Origin: Actinacidiphila paucisporea
Lineage (GTDB): Bacteria; Actinomycetota; Actinomycetes; Streptomycetales; Streptomycetaceae
NCBI RefSeq assembly: GCF_900142575.1
Contig: NZ_FRBI01000008.1
Coordinates: 124,001-188,000, forward strand
Length of the DNA: 64,000 nucleotides
Direction: 5' to 3'
Positions 51,774 to 61,060 of this stretch are shown piece by piece. The translations under genes and the position numbers were made by a program. Position 1 is the stretch's first letter. Each line of letters opens with the position of its first letter. A model generated the notes under the pieces. The model saw only the letters and a list, made by a program, of their open reading frames with translations. It was not told where the DNA came from and ran no database searches.

Positions 51774-52613
51774 TCAGACGATCCTGGTGCCCGTACCGCT
51801 CACCCGGACCCGGGCGTCCCCCGCGCGCAGTTCGACCGTAAGGGTGCCGGGACGGCCCATGTCGGCGCCCTGGTACAGGGTCAGCACGGCGTCCGCCGGG
51901 ACCAGCGCGAGGTCCCGCGCGTACGCGCCGAAGGCCGCCGCGGCCGCGCCGGTCGCCGGGTCCTCGACGACGCCGCCGACCGGGAACGGGTCGCGGACGT
52001 GGAAGGTGCGGTCCGCCTCGCGCCACACCAGCTGGACGGTCGTCAGGTCGAGCCGGTGCATCAGCGCTCCGAGCCGCGCGAAGTCGTAGTCGAGGTCGGC
52101 CAGCCGGGCGCGGGTCGCGGCGGCGAGCACCAGGTGGCGGGCGCCCGCGAAGGCGATCCTGGGCGGCAGCGCCGGGTCCAGGTCGGCGGCGGCCCAGCCG
52201 AGCGCGGCCAGCGCCTCCGCGACGTCCGCCGGGTCGGCGGCCTCGACGTACGGTTCGACGCTCGTCAGCGTCGCGCGCAGCTCGCCGCCCTCCCTGGCCA
52301 CGCTGACCGGCACGGTCCCCGCGGCGGTGGCGAACTCCAGCTCGCCCGGGCCGTCCCGCTCGGCCAGCGCGACCGCGGTGGCGACGGTGGCGTGCCCGCA
52401 GAAGGACACCTCGGCCTTCGGGCTGAAGTAGCGGATCGTGTACGCACCTTCCCCGGTCCGCTCGGTCAGGAAGGCCGACTCGCTGTAGCCCAGCTCGGCC
52501 GCGACGGCCAGCATCCGCGCCTCGTCGAAGCCGGACGCGTCCAGGACGACACCGGCGGGGTTGCCGCCCGCGGGGTCGGCGGAAAAGGCTGTGTAGTGCA
52601 GAATCTCGCTCAC
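51774..52613 (-). CDS. PhzF family isomerase-like protein
   Basis: A 279-residue protein of the PhzF/diaminopimelate-epimerase fold. DPAGGNPAGVVLDASGF and GYSESAFLTE carry the conserved N-terminal motifs; Glu45 matches the catalytic Glu of PhzF. EVSFCGHATVATAVAL and VVEDPATGAAAAAFGAYARD complete the two half-domains. No phenazine genes are nearby, so a specialised role is not suggested. Most such stand-alone members have unknown substrates. Confidence 0.92.
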   Translation of the reverse strand: MSEILHYTAFSADPAGGNPAGVVLDASGFDEARMLAVAAELGYSESAFLTERTGEGAYTIRYFSPKAEVSFCGHATVATAVALAERDGPGELEFATAAGTVPVSVAREGGELRATLTSVEPYVEAADPADVAEALAALGWAAADLDPALPPRIAFAGARHLVLAAATRARLADLDYDFARLGALMHRLDLTTVQLVWREADRTFHVRDPFPVGGVVEDPATGAAAAAFGAYARDLALVPADAVLTLYQGADMGRPGTLTVELRAGDARVRVSGTGTRIV

Positions 52614-52715
52614 GCCTCACCCCAACCGCACGGTCCGCCAAACCATTCCCGTCCCGCCACCCGCACTGCCGCGCGGGCGGGCGGCGTACCCCCGTGAGCG
52701 AGCGCGCAGCGGCCC

Positions 52716-53705
52716 TCAGGTGTGGCCGATCACCGGGTGCGGGCGGTACGGGGCTGTCAGCCGGGTGGTGTGCTCGGAGGGAAGGCGGAGGGAGACGGAG
52801 GCCACCGCGTCGTCCACGTGGTGGGGTTTGGTCGCGCCGATGATCGGGGCCGTCACGGTTGGCTGGGCGAGGAGCCAGGCGAGGGCGATGCGGGCCGGGG
52901 GGACGCTGTGGGCGGCGGCGACCTCCGTGAGGGCGTCCACGACGTCGAAGTCGGTCTCGGCGTGGGCGTCGAAGCGGGTGTCGGCCAGCGGGTCGGAGGC
53001 CGCGCGGAGGGTTCGGCGGGCGCCGGTGCGGGTGCGGTTGCCGGCGAGGAGGCCGCGGGCGAGGGGGCTGTAGGGGATGACGCCGACGCCCTGGTCCGCG
53101 CACAGCGGCAGCATCTCGCGCTCCTCCTCGCGGTAGACGAGGTTGTAGTGGCTCTGCATCGAGACGAAGCCGGGGCCGCCCGCCGCCCGGGCGGCGTACT
53201 GCGCCTTCGCGAACTGCCAGGCGTACATCGAACTCGCCCCGATATAACGTGCCTTGCCGGAGCCGACGACGTCGTCCAGCGCGGCCATCGTCTCCTCGAC
53301 CGGGACGTCGAGGTCGTAGCGGTGGATCTGGTAAAGGTCCACGTAGTCGGTGCCGAGCCGGGTCAGGGAGGCGTCGATCGCCGCCATGATGTGCCGGCGG
53401 GACAGGCCGCGGTCCTCGGGGCCCGGACCGGTGGGGAAGTAGACCTTGGTGGCCAGGACGTAGTCCTCGCGGCGGGCGAAGAGCCGGGACAGCAGCCGGC
53501 CGGTGATCTCCTCGCCGGTGCCGCCCGCATAGCTGTCGGCGGTGTCGAAGAAGGTGATCCCGGCGTCGACGGCCCGCCGCACGATCGGCTCGGCGGCGTC
53601 CTCCCTGAGCTGCCACTCGCGCGCCGGCGTGTCGCCGAAGCTCATCATGCCCAGGCAGATCCGCGAGACCGTCAGCTCCGAGGACCCCAGCGCCGCGTAT
53701 TCCAT
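52716..53705 (-). CDS. Aldo/keto reductase
   Basis: NADP-dependent reductase of 329 residues. The catalytic tetrad is visible: Asp and Tyr in GITFFDTADSYAGGTG, Lys in YVLATKVYF, and His in DLYQIHRYD. C-terminal ALAWLLAQPTVTAPIIGATK binds the cofactor. The ATG follows a weak GGAGGCACGG leader. It is clearly related to the reductase at 55914-56885, which has the same YIGASSMYAWQF and EEREMLPLCADQGVGVIP segments. Confidence 0.92.
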   Translation of the reverse strand: MEYAALGSSELTVSRICLGMMSFGDTPAREWQLREDAAEPIVRRAVDAGITFFDTADSYAGGTGEEITGRLLSRLFARREDYVLATKVYFPTGPGPEDRGLSRRHIMAAIDASLTRLGTDYVDLYQIHRYDLDVPVEETMAALDDVVGSGKARYIGASSMYAWQFAKAQYAARAAGGPGFVSMQSHYNLVYREEEREMLPLCADQGVGVIPYSPLARGLLAGNRTRTGARRTLRAASDPLADTRFDAHAETDFDVVDALTEVAAAHSVPPARIALAWLLAQPTVTAPIIGATKPHHVDDAVASVSLRLPSEHTTRLTAPYRPHPVIGHT

Positions 53706-53797
53706 CCGTGCCTCCTGCCGCCGGGGACCGGGAGGCGGACCCCGCGCCACACCGTACGGGACCGCGAGGGCGCGGCGCGCGGCCATATTCTGCTGCC

Positions 53798-54262
53798 GTG
53801 CACATCTGCTTCGTCTGTACGGGCAACATCTGCCGGTCGCCGTCCGCCGCGCTCGTCCTCGCCGAGCGGTTGCGCGGGGCGGGCCTCGACGACCGGGTGC
53901 GGGTCAGCAGTGCCGGGCTCGGCGGCTGGCACGCCGGTGACGCCGTCGACTCGCGGGCCGCCCTCGTGCTGGCCGCGCACGGCTTCCCGGTGGACCACGT
54001 CGCGGCCCAGCTCGGCCCCGGGCACCTGGACGCCGACCTGCTGGTCGCGATGGACCGGGGCCACGAGACGGCGCTGCGCCGGGTGGTGGACGACCCGTCA
54101 CGCGTCAGGCTGCTGCGCTCCTTCGACCCGGACGCGACCGGCGACCCCGACGTGCCCGACCCGTACTACGGCGGCCCCGAGGGCTTCGAAGAGGTGCTGG
54201 ACATGGTCGTGGCCGCGATGCCGGGGCTGCTGGAATGGGTGCGCGAGCACCTCGACGCATGA
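53798..54262 (+). CDS. Low-molecular-weight protein tyrosine phosphatase
   Basis: A 154-residue cytosolic phosphatase. The P-loop CTGNICRS gives the nucleophile Cys7 and Arg13, and the general-acid Asp121 is in VPDPYYGG. The GTG at 53798 is chosen because the family's first strand (HICFVC) begins right after it. TATTCT lies seven bases before the GTG, so the transcript may be leaderless. The stop overlaps the next start (ATGA), coupling it to the kinase. Confidence 0.93.
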   Translation: MHICFVCTGNICRSPSAALVLAERLRGAGLDDRVRVSSAGLGGWHAGDAVDSRAALVLAAHGFPVDHVAAQLGPGHLDADLLVAMDRGHETALRRVVDDPSRVRLLRSFDPDATGDPDVPDPYYGGPEGFEEVLDMVVAAMPGLLEWVREHLDA

Positions 54263-55134
54263 GCACCGAGGGGCCAGCCGCCGAGGGGCCCGCCGCCGCG
54301 GCGGCCCGGCTGACGGGGCGCCGGGTGACGGGGGAGCGCCGGCTGTCCGGCACGCTCAGCGAAGTCGTCCTGGACGGCGGCGCGGTGGTGATGGTCAAGC
54401 GCGCGGACGGGCCCGGCGCGGTACGGGCCGAGGCGGCCGGCCTGCGCTGGCTGGCCGACGCCGGCACGGTCCCGGTGCCCGCGGTCCACGGCGACGACGA
54501 CCGGTGGCTGGTGACCGACCGGGTCGCGACCGGCCGGCCCGACCCGCAGGCGGCGGCCCGTTTCGGCCGGGACCTCGCCGGGCTGCACGCCGCGGGCGCA
54601 CCCGCCTTCGGCGCCGCGCCGCCCGGCGGCCCGGCGGACGCCTGGATCGGGGCGGCGCCGATGCGCAACACGCCCGGCGCGGACTGGCCGCACTGGTATG
54701 CCGAGCACCGCGTGCTGCCGTATCTGCGGCAGGCCGTGGACGCCGGCGCCATGGCGAGCGCCGGGGCCGCGGTCGTGGCGGAGGTCTGCGACCGGCTCCC
54801 GGAGCTGGCGGGCCCCGCGGAGCCGCCGGCCCGGCTGCACGGGGACCTGTGGAGCGGCAATGTGCTGTGGGGCGCCGACGGGCGCGTGCGGGTGATCGAC
54901 CCGGCCGCGCACGGCGGGCACCGGGAGACCGACCTGGCCATGCTCCGGCTCTTCGGCTGCCCGCAGTGGGACCGGGTCTTCGGCGCCTACCGCGAGGCGG
55001 CGCCGCCGGCCGACGGCTTCGCCGCCCGCGTCCCGCTGCACCAGCTCTTCCCGCTGCTGGTGCACACCGTGCTCTTCGGCGGCGGCTACGCGGACCAGGC
55101 GGTCGCGGCGGCCCGCGCCGCCCTGGCGGGCTGA
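54259..55134 (+). CDS. Fructosamine kinase family protein
   Basis: A 291-residue member of the aminoglycoside-phosphotransferase fold. VVMVKRADGPGAVRAEAAGL carries the ATP-binding Lys and Glu, RLHGDLWSGNVLW is the catalytic HGD loop, and VRVIDPAAHGGHRETDLAML holds the metal-binding Asp. Fructosamine-3-kinases repair glycated proteins. Coupling to a low-molecular-weight phosphatase is a pairing seen in other bacteria and fits protein deglycation, though this is inference. Confidence 0.9.
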   Translation: MSTEGPAAEGPAAAAARLTGRRVTGERRLSGTLSEVVLDGGAVVMVKRADGPGAVRAEAAGLRWLADAGTVPVPAVHGDDDRWLVTDRVATGRPDPQAAARFGRDLAGLHAAGAPAFGAAPPGGPADAWIGAAPMRNTPGADWPHWYAEHRVLPYLRQAVDAGAMASAGAAVVAEVCDRLPELAGPAEPPARLHGDLWSGNVLWGADGRVRVIDPAAHGGHRETDLAMLRLFGCPQWDRVFGAYREAAPPADGFAARVPLHQLFPLLVHTVLFGGGYADQAVAAARAALAG

Positions 55135-55266
55135 TCGCGGGCTGATCGCGGTCACGGTCGTCGGCTAGTCTGCGTGCCGTACGCGGAGGCGGGGACAAGG
55201 ACGTCGGCCTCGGCGGCGGGGGCACCGCGAAGCCCCTCCCTCGAAACGGCGAGATGGTGAGTGACC

Positions 55267-55902
55267 ATGACCGACGTCCCCAGCGGCCACCGCTTCGTGA
55301 TCCTGCACGGCTGGGAGAACCACCGGCCCGCCGGCCACTGGCAGCACTGGCTGGCCGGGCGGCTGACCGGCCTGGGCCACGAGGTGGCCTACCCGCAGCT
55401 GCCTGACCCCGACGACCCCGGACTCGCCGAGTGGCTGGGGGAGTTGCGTACGCTGCTCGCCGAGCCGGCAGGGCGGCAGGTCACCGTCGTGTGCCACAGC
55501 CTGGCCTGCGCGCTGTGGCTGCACGCCGTCGCCCGCGGGGAGGTGGCGGTGCCGGTCGCGCGGGCGCTGCTGGTCGCTCCGCCCTCTGCGGGCTTCCTGC
55601 GGCAGTACCCGCAGGTCGCGGCCTTCGCGCCGCCGCCCCTGACCGCCGGGCAGGTGGCCGGCGCCGCCGGGCGTACGCGCGTCGTCTGCGGTGACGACGA
55701 CCCGTGCTGCCCGGAAGGCGCGCTCGCCGAGTTCGCCGTGCCGCTGGGCCTGCCCGCCGACGTCGTCACCGGCGGCGGACATCTCACCGTCGCCTCGGGG
55801 TACGGCCCTTGGCCCGGCGTACTCGACTGGTGCCTGGCCCCCGAGGGCGAGGGACCGGTGCGGGGCCTCGACCCGGCCGGGGGCGCCGGGGCGCGGACGT
55901 AG
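55267..55902 (+). CDS. RBBP9/YdeN-type alpha/beta hydrolase
   Basis: A 211-residue serine hydrolase. FVILHGWENHRPAGHWQHWL starts the fold, VVCHSLACALWLHA is the nucleophile elbow, VVCGDDDPCCPEGAL gives the Asp and TGGGHLTVASGYG the His. The N-terminal HGW.N.....W.W pattern matches the RBBP9 family. A GTG two codons upstream is an alternative start. The end lies 11 bp before the next gene, suggesting co-transcription. Confidence 0.9.
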   Translation: MTDVPSGHRFVILHGWENHRPAGHWQHWLAGRLTGLGHEVAYPQLPDPDDPGLAEWLGELRTLLAEPAGRQVTVVCHSLACALWLHAVARGEVAVPVARALLVAPPSAGFLRQYPQVAAFAPPPLTAGQVAGAAGRTRVVCGDDDPCCPEGALAEFAVPLGLPADVVTGGGHLTVASGYGPWPGVLDWCLAPEGEGPVRGLDPAGGAGART

Positions 55903-55913
55903 GCTGGTGGACC

Positions 55914-56885
55914 ATGGACTACCTGAAACTGGGCACGACCGGTCTCGACGTCTCCCGCATCTGCCTGGGCTGTATGAGCTACGGCGTCGCCGACCGCGGC
56001 AACCACAGCTGGACGCTGGACGAGGAGGCGAGCCGGCCGTTCGTGCGGCAGGCCGTCGAGGGCGGGATCAACTTCTTCGACACCGCGAACGTCTACTCCG
56101 ACGGCACCAGCGAGGAGATCGTCGGCCGGGCCCTGGCCGACTCCGCCCGCCGTGACGAGATCGTGCTGGCCACCAAGGTGCACGGCCGGATGCGGTCGGG
56201 ACCCAACGGCGGCGGGCTGTCCCGCAAGGCGATCATGACCGAGATCGACCACAGCCTGCGCCGGCTCGGCACCGACTACGTCGACCTCTACCAGATCCAC
56301 CGCTGGGACTCCACGACTCCCGTCGAGGAGACGATGGAGGCCCTGCACGACGTGGTGAAGGCCGGCAAGGCCCGCTACATCGGGGCGAGTTCGATGTACG
56401 CCTGGCAGTTCTCCAAGGCGCAGTACGTGGCCGAGCGGAACGGCTGGACCCGTTTCGTCAGCATGCAGAACCACTACAACCTGCTCTACCGCGAGGAGGA
56501 GCGGGAGATGCTGCCGCTGTGCGCGGACCAGGGCGTCGGCGTCATCCCGTGGAGCCCGCTGGCCAGGGGCCGGCTGACCCGGGCCTGGGACACCACCAGT
56601 GCGCGCAGCGAGACCGACGAGTTCGGCAAGACCCTCTACCAGGAGACCGACCGGCACATCGTGGACGCGGTGGCGGCCGTCGCGGACGAGCGCGGTGTCA
56701 CCCGCGCGCAGGTCGCGCTGGCCTGGCTGCTGCGGCAGCCCACGGTGACCGCGCCGATCGTCGGCGCGACCAGACCGCAGCACCTGGACGACGCGATCGC
56801 CGCGGTCGACCTGCGGCTGGACGACGACGAGTGCAAGCGGCTCGAAGAGCACTACACCCCGCGCGGCGTCGCCGGCTTCGCGTAA
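55914..56885 (+). CDS. Aldo/keto reductase (paralogue of the gene at 52716)
   Basis: NADP-dependent reductase of 323 residues. The tetrad is Asp and Tyr in NFFDTANVYSDG, Lys in IVLATKVHGRM, and His in DLYQIHRWD. Cofactor-binding QVALAWLLRQPTVTAPIVGA follows. It shares long stretches with the reductase at 52716-53705, so the pair arose by duplication, now separated by a phosphatase, kinase and hydrolase. The ATG lies 11 bp after the previous stop. A strong terminator follows. Confidence 0.92.
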   Translation: MDYLKLGTTGLDVSRICLGCMSYGVADRGNHSWTLDEEASRPFVRQAVEGGINFFDTANVYSDGTSEEIVGRALADSARRDEIVLATKVHGRMRSGPNGGGLSRKAIMTEIDHSLRRLGTDYVDLYQIHRWDSTTPVEETMEALHDVVKAGKARYIGASSMYAWQFSKAQYVAERNGWTRFVSMQNHYNLLYREEEREMLPLCADQGVGVIPWSPLARGRLTRAWDTTSARSETDEFGKTLYQETDRHIVDAVAAVADERGVTRAQVALAWLLRQPTVTAPIVGATRPQHLDDAIAAVDLRLDDDECKRLEEHYTPRGVAGFA

Positions 56886-56902
56886 GCCGCCGGGGACGAC
56901 GC

Positions 56903-56947
56903 GGGGGAGCGGCCCGGCCGTCCGGCCGGACCGCTCCCCCTTTCTTC
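56903..56947 (+). terminator. Intrinsic terminator after the aldo/keto reductase
   Basis: A 10-bp stem (56903-56912 with 56931-56940) extended by six further pairs and followed by TTTCTTC, so it has the rare T-rich tail. It also separates the convergent GH95-like gene. Confidence 0.85.
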
Positions 56948-56958
56948 GGTGCTCACCG

Positions 56959-59900
56959 CTACGCCGTGGTCACCGCCACGGCGGCGGCTCGCGCCGGGGT
57001 GCCGGTCGGGTCCTCGGCGGTGGCCCGGAAGGTGTGCGGCCCGGCGGCGAGGCCGCCGGCGCCCGTGCAGGTCCAACTGCCGCTGTCGGAGACCGCGGCC
57101 GTGCACAGCGGCGCGTCGTCGGACGTCACCGTCACTGTCGCGCCGGGCTCCGCGGAGCCCGCCACGACGGGCGCGGCGCCGACGGTCTCGCCCGCCGCGG
57201 GCGAGGCGATCGCCACCGGCGGTGCGAAGTCGGCGACGTCGGGAACGCCGTCACCGCTGACCTTCACCGCGACGCTGTGCACCGTCACCTGGCCGCCGCC
57301 GTTGCGCAGCCGGAAGTCGGCCGCCGAGTGCTGCTGCCCGCCGAAGTACGCGTCGGTGGCGGTCACCGTCGCGGTCTTCCAGGTGTTGCTGCCGGTCAGC
57401 GGGATCCCGGCGGTCGACTTGTAGGGGTCGGAGCTGCCGTTGTCGTACTGCACAGAGAACGAGCCGGTGCCCTGGTCGTAGTAGGAGACGGTGAAGGTCG
57501 CCGAGTAGTAGCCGGCGTGGGCGACCGAGTCGTCGACGTCGAAGTAGATGTTGCCCTGTGTGCTGGTACGCGCCGACAGGCCGCCGACCACCGCGGCCGT
57601 CGTCGGGCCGTCGAAGCCGCCGGAGGGCCGCTCGTCCTGGCTCATGCCGTAGGCGTGGTTGTCGGTGCCGACGACCGCGCCGACCACGGCGGTGCCCGGC
57701 GGCAGGTCGGAGGCGTCGAAGGCGACCCCGGCCGACGCCTCGCCGACCAGGCCGGTCGGGTCGGTGGCCGTCGCGGTGGCGGTCTGCCGCCCCGGGGTGA
57801 GGCCGCCGCCGGGGGCGCAGCTCCACACGCCGCTGTCGTCCGCGGTGGCGGTGCACAGCACCCCGGACGCCTCCCGCACGGTCACCGTGCCGTCGGGGAT
57901 CGCCGTACCGGACACCGCGGAGGCGAGCTTGACGGTGGCGCCGGCGCGCGGGGTGGTGATCACCGGGGCCGGCGGGAAGGCGTGCCGGTCGGGCACCCAG
58001 GCGCCGGTGACCGTCATGCCGACGCTGTGCACGGTGACCGGGCCCGCCGAAGAGTGCAGGCGCAGGTCGGCGCCGTCCTTCTGCAGGCCGCCGAAGTAGC
58101 CGCCGGACAGGGTGATGTCGGCGGTCTTCCAGGTGCCGGTGCCGGTCAGCGCGATGGTGCCGGCCTCGCGGTAGCGGTCCTTGGGCCCGGCGTCGTACTG
58201 CAGGGACAGCGAGCCGGTGCCCGAGTCGTAGTACGACACGGTGACCCTGGCGTCGTAGGAGCCGGTCGCGGCCGTGTCGTCGCCGACGTCGAAGGACAGG
58301 TCGCCGGTGGCGGTACGGGCCGAGAGCCCGGCCACGTCGGCGGCGGTGGTGGGGGAGCCGGGGTCCTCGATCCGGGTGAGGCCGTAGGCCCGGTCGGTGG
58401 CGCCGAGTACGGTGCCGACGGTGGAGCTGCCGGACCGGGTGCCCGCGTCGAGGCCGAGCTGCACGCCGCCCAGGTGCCTGGCCGTGGCCGGTGCGCTGCC
58501 GGTGACCGGCGCGAACGGCAGGGCGGTGGTGGGGGCGGCGGCCTGCTGGACCAGGTACGTCCTGCCGGACTTCACGGGCACGTTCAGCAGGGCGGCGGTG
58601 GACGCCTTGAGGACGACATGGCCGTTCTCGCCGTCGACGACTTCGGTGGGCTGCCCGGGCCACGGGTTCTCGACCCGCTGGGTGCCGGAGGTGCCCGCCT
58701 CGATCGCGGCGGTGACCAGCCTGCCGCCCTGCACCTGCACGTCGGCCTTGCTCCTGCCCTTGATGAAGACGGTGCCCGCGCCGTCCCACTCGGCGGGCCA
58801 GGCCGGTGCGAAGCGGAGGATGCCGTCGTAGTCCTGCGCGAGCGCCTCGCCGACCGCGGTCGCGACGCCCGACTCCTGCTCGATGTACGGCTGGTAGCCG
58901 ACGGAGTTGCCGAGGTCGGCGAAGCCGTTGGGGTAGACCTGGTGTCCCTCGGTCAGCGCGACCAGGTTGCTGCGCACCTCGGCGGGATCCTGCAGCCGGG
59001 CCGCGTCGATGGCGTCCATCGACCAGTCGTTGCCGCCCTTGTTGGGGCGATGGGCGTAGCTGCGCTGCTCCAGCGAGAAGAGGTTGGGGTCCTGGTCACT
59101 GACGGTGTTCCAGGGCCACAGCGGTTCCAGCTCGATGTTCTCGCCGTTCCTGCGCTGGGCGGCCGGCTCGTAGGAGATCGCCAGCATGTCGGTGCCGGTC
59201 GCGTCCGCCGCCGCCGTCTCGGCGGCGGTGTAACCGGGGTTGAGCAGCCGGCTGCGGGTGGCCTGGTCGGTGCGCGGGTAGGGCGGGATCTGCCGCTGGG
59301 CGGTGGCGACCCGGGCGACCAGCACCTTGTCGGCGCCGTGGTCGGTGCCGAGCAGGGTCGCGATCCGGCCGATCAGCGGGAAGACCGCCTGGTCGAGCGC
59401 GATGTCGGTGGTCGGGTCCTGCACGGCCCACTGGGTCTCGTGGGCGTTGGCGTTCGCGTGCAGCAGCCCGTCGGCGCCGGGGGTCTGGTAGGCGAGCTGG
59501 AATTGGGTGACCGACTTGATGAACGGCCAGTACCGCTTCAGCGCGGCCTTGTCGCCGGTGGCCTCGTACTGCTCCCACATGTAGAGGGCGATCTCCGGTC
59601 CCGAGGAGATGTCCAGGGCGTTCCAGTTGGGGCTGCCGGGCTCGCTGCACGAGCCGTTCTCGCCGGCGCCGGGGGAGATGCCGTTGCCGTTGAAGCGCAT
59701 GGTCTCCGGCACGCAGGACCCGGGGCGGCCGCCCATCTGCTGCTTCGTCCAGGCCTCGATGGCGGGCAGGTCGTCGGCGTACATGTCGAAGATCGGGGTG
59801 TTGAGCCGGTAGTTGCCGCTGCTCATGTTGGCGGCGATCTGGGTGCGCAGATTCCACAGCCAGTACGCCGACGGTGTCCACGTCTGGGCGTCCTTGTTCC

Positions 59901-60930
59901 AGGCGAACATGTCGGCCTCGCCCGCCTGGCTGCCCGGGTGGATGCCCTCCTTCATCGACGCCGCCTCCTCGTAGAGGTAGAGCGTGCGCAGGTTCTCGAT
60001 GTAGTCGGCGCTGCCGTCGGCCGAACTCATCGAGATCAGGCCCGAGTTCGCCCAGAAGTCGCCCCACCGGCGGTCCTGCCCCTGCAGCAGGCCGCGTTCG
60101 GCGGCGGTGGCGTCGCGGCCGATCACCTCGGCGGCGGTCCTGGCGGCGTCGCCGCCGGTCCAGCCGGGGGAGGCGACGACGACCCGGAAGGTGCCGTCGG
60201 CGTGCGGGGTGAGGCTGACCTTGATCTGGGTGGGGCCGGCGACGGTGGTGGTCACCTGGCGGCCGCCGGCGGTGATGGCGGCGAGCGAGCCGAACGTCGC
60301 CCCGGTCCCGATCGGCGGGGCGCCGTCGGCCCAGGTTTCGGCGAGGGTGCCGACGGTGCCGGACACGGCGGCGGTGGGCCTGCGGGGCGACCACAGGTTG
60401 AGGGTGGCGGTCTGCGGCACGCTCGGGTCGGCGCCGGAGACGTCGACGATCAGCTCGTCCTTGCCGGCGGCGACCCAGGCCTTCATCGACATGCCGCCGC
60501 CGGACTCGCGCAGCACCCCGTCGGTGAGGTCGAGCTGTCCGTGGAAGTCGGCGGCGTGCGAGAGGGCGGTCAGGCCGGGGATGGTGAGCTGCCCCGGCGA
60601 CTTGCGGTCCGGCATGGTGTCGGAGCGGTTGAGCTGGGCGGTGAAGCCGCCCGCGGCCCAGGCGGCCACCCCCAGCGATCCGTTGCCCAGCGGCATCGAG
60701 GCGACGGGGTCGGAGTTCGGTGAACCGAGCACGAGGTCGGAGCGGCTGACGACACCGGTCGGGTCGAGTGTGAAGTCTCCGTGCTGCCAGGCGGTGGTCG
60801 GCCCCGCGGCGGCCGTCGCGGTCCCCGCGTCGGCCACGGCGGCGCCCGCGAGCGCGGTGAGCGCCGCCGAGCACAGCGCGACGACCCGTCTGTACGCGAC
60901 CCGCCGGCGACGGCGGGGGAAGTTCTGCAC
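56959..60930 (-). CDS. Large secreted GH95-like (alpha/alpha)6-barrel glycosidase with duplicated C-terminal modules
   Basis: Exported enzyme of 1323 residues starting at a GTG with GGAGGG five bases upstream. A basic N-terminus and signal peptide cover about 1-42. The N-terminal beta domain has SMPLGNGSLGVAAWAAGGFT. The barrel has WNLRTQIAANMSSGNYRLNT, NANAHETQWAVQDPTTDIAL and LEPLWPWNTV, resembling GH95 alpha-L-fucosidases and DUF5703-type proteins. After residue 833 two copies of a 245-residue module repeat, each a CBM-like domain (VSYYDSGTGSLSLQYDAG; VSYYDQGTGSFSVQYDNG) plus an Ig-like domain. Family assignment is by motif resemblance; the exact sugar is uncertain. Confidence 0.75.
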   Translation of the reverse strand: MQNFPRRRRRVAYRRVVALCSAALTALAGAAVADAGTATAAAGPTTAWQHGDFTLDPTGVVSRSDLVLGSPNSDPVASMPLGNGSLGVAAWAAGGFTAQLNRSDTMPDRKSPGQLTIPGLTALSHAADFHGQLDLTDGVLRESGGGMSMKAWVAAGKDELIVDVSGADPSVPQTATLNLWSPRRPTAAVSGTVGTLAETWADGAPPIGTGATFGSLAAITAGGRQVTTTVAGPTQIKVSLTPHADGTFRVVVASPGWTGGDAARTAAEVIGRDATAAERGLLQGQDRRWGDFWANSGLISMSSADGSADYIENLRTLYLYEEAASMKEGIHPGSQAGEADMFAWNKDAQTWTPSAYWLWNLRTQIAANMSSGNYRLNTPIFDMYADDLPAIEAWTKQQMGGRPGSCVPETMRFNGNGISPGAGENGSCSEPGSPNWNALDISSGPEIALYMWEQYEATGDKAALKRYWPFIKSVTQFQLAYQTPGADGLLHANANAHETQWAVQDPTTDIALDQAVFPLIGRIATLLGTDHGADKVLVARVATAQRQIPPYPRTDQATRSRLLNPGYTAAETAAADATGTDMLAISYEPAAQRRNGENIELEPLWPWNTVSDQDPNLFSLEQRSYAHRPNKGGNDWSMDAIDAARLQDPAEVRSNLVALTEGHQVYPNGFADLGNSVGYQPYIEQESGVATAVGEALAQDYDGILRFAPAWPAEWDGAGTVFIKGRSKADVQVQGGRLVTAAIEAGTSGTQRVENPWPGQPTEVVDGENGHVVLKASTAALLNVPVKSGRTYLVQQAAAPTTALPFAPVTGSAPATARHLGGVQLGLDAGTRSGSSTVGTVLGATDRAYGLTRIEDPGSPTTAADVAGLSARTATGDLSFDVGDDTAATGSYDARVTVSYYDSGTGSLSLQYDAGPKDRYREAGTIALTGTGTWKTADITLSGGYFGGLQKDGADLRLHSSAGPVTVHSVGMTVTGAWVPDRHAFPPAPVITTPRAGATVKLASAVSGTAIPDGTVTVREASGVLCTATADDSGVWSCAPGGGLTPGRQTATATATDPTGLVGEASAGVAFDASDLPPGTAVVGAVVGTDNHAYGMSQDERPSGGFDGPTTAAVVGGLSARTSTQGNIYFDVDDSVAHAGYYSATFTVSYYDQGTGSFSVQYDNGSSDPYKSTAGIPLTGSNTWKTATVTATDAYFGGQQHSAADFRLRNGGGQVTVHSVAVKVSGDGVPDVADFAPPVAIASPAAGETVGAAPVVAGSAEPGATVTVTSDDAPLCTAAVSDSGSWTCTGAGGLAAGPHTFRATAEDPTGTPARAAAVAVTTA

Positions 60931-60957
60931 GATGCCCTCCAGGGCGGTACGGCTTCA

Positions 60958-60972
60958 GTCAACGGCGTTGAC
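60958..60972. promoter_or_regulatory. Palindrome GTCAACG-G-CGTTGAC upstream of the GH95-like gene
   Basis: Perfect 7+7 inverted repeat with a single central base, 28 bp before the start codon and overlapping the likely 5' leader. Candidate repressor site. Confidence 0.5.
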
Positions 60973-61051
60973 GTAGTAGTCCGATGAATGCGCCTGCTCC
61001 CGTGCATGGCTCCAGTACGGCGTGCGGAAACAGGACGCCGGGCTCACGTAA

Positions 61052-61060
61052 CATCGGATG
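61052..61060. promoter_or_regulatory. CATCGGATG palindrome upstream of the GH95-like gene
   Basis: Perfect odd palindrome about 120 bp before the GH95-like start. A related TCCGATGA lies at 60990-60997. Together with the 60958 site the 239-bp gap has at least three operator-like sequences. Confidence 0.4.

Noticed and set aside
51774-52613. PhzF-like gene as a sign of a phenazine biosynthesis cluster
   Set aside because: No other phenazine genes are present; isolated PhzF-like proteins are common.
57034-60723. 1229-codon open frame antisense to the GH95-like gene
   Set aside because: Compositional shadow with no recognisable domain; the minus strand has a signal peptide, ribosome-binding site and catalytic-domain motifs.
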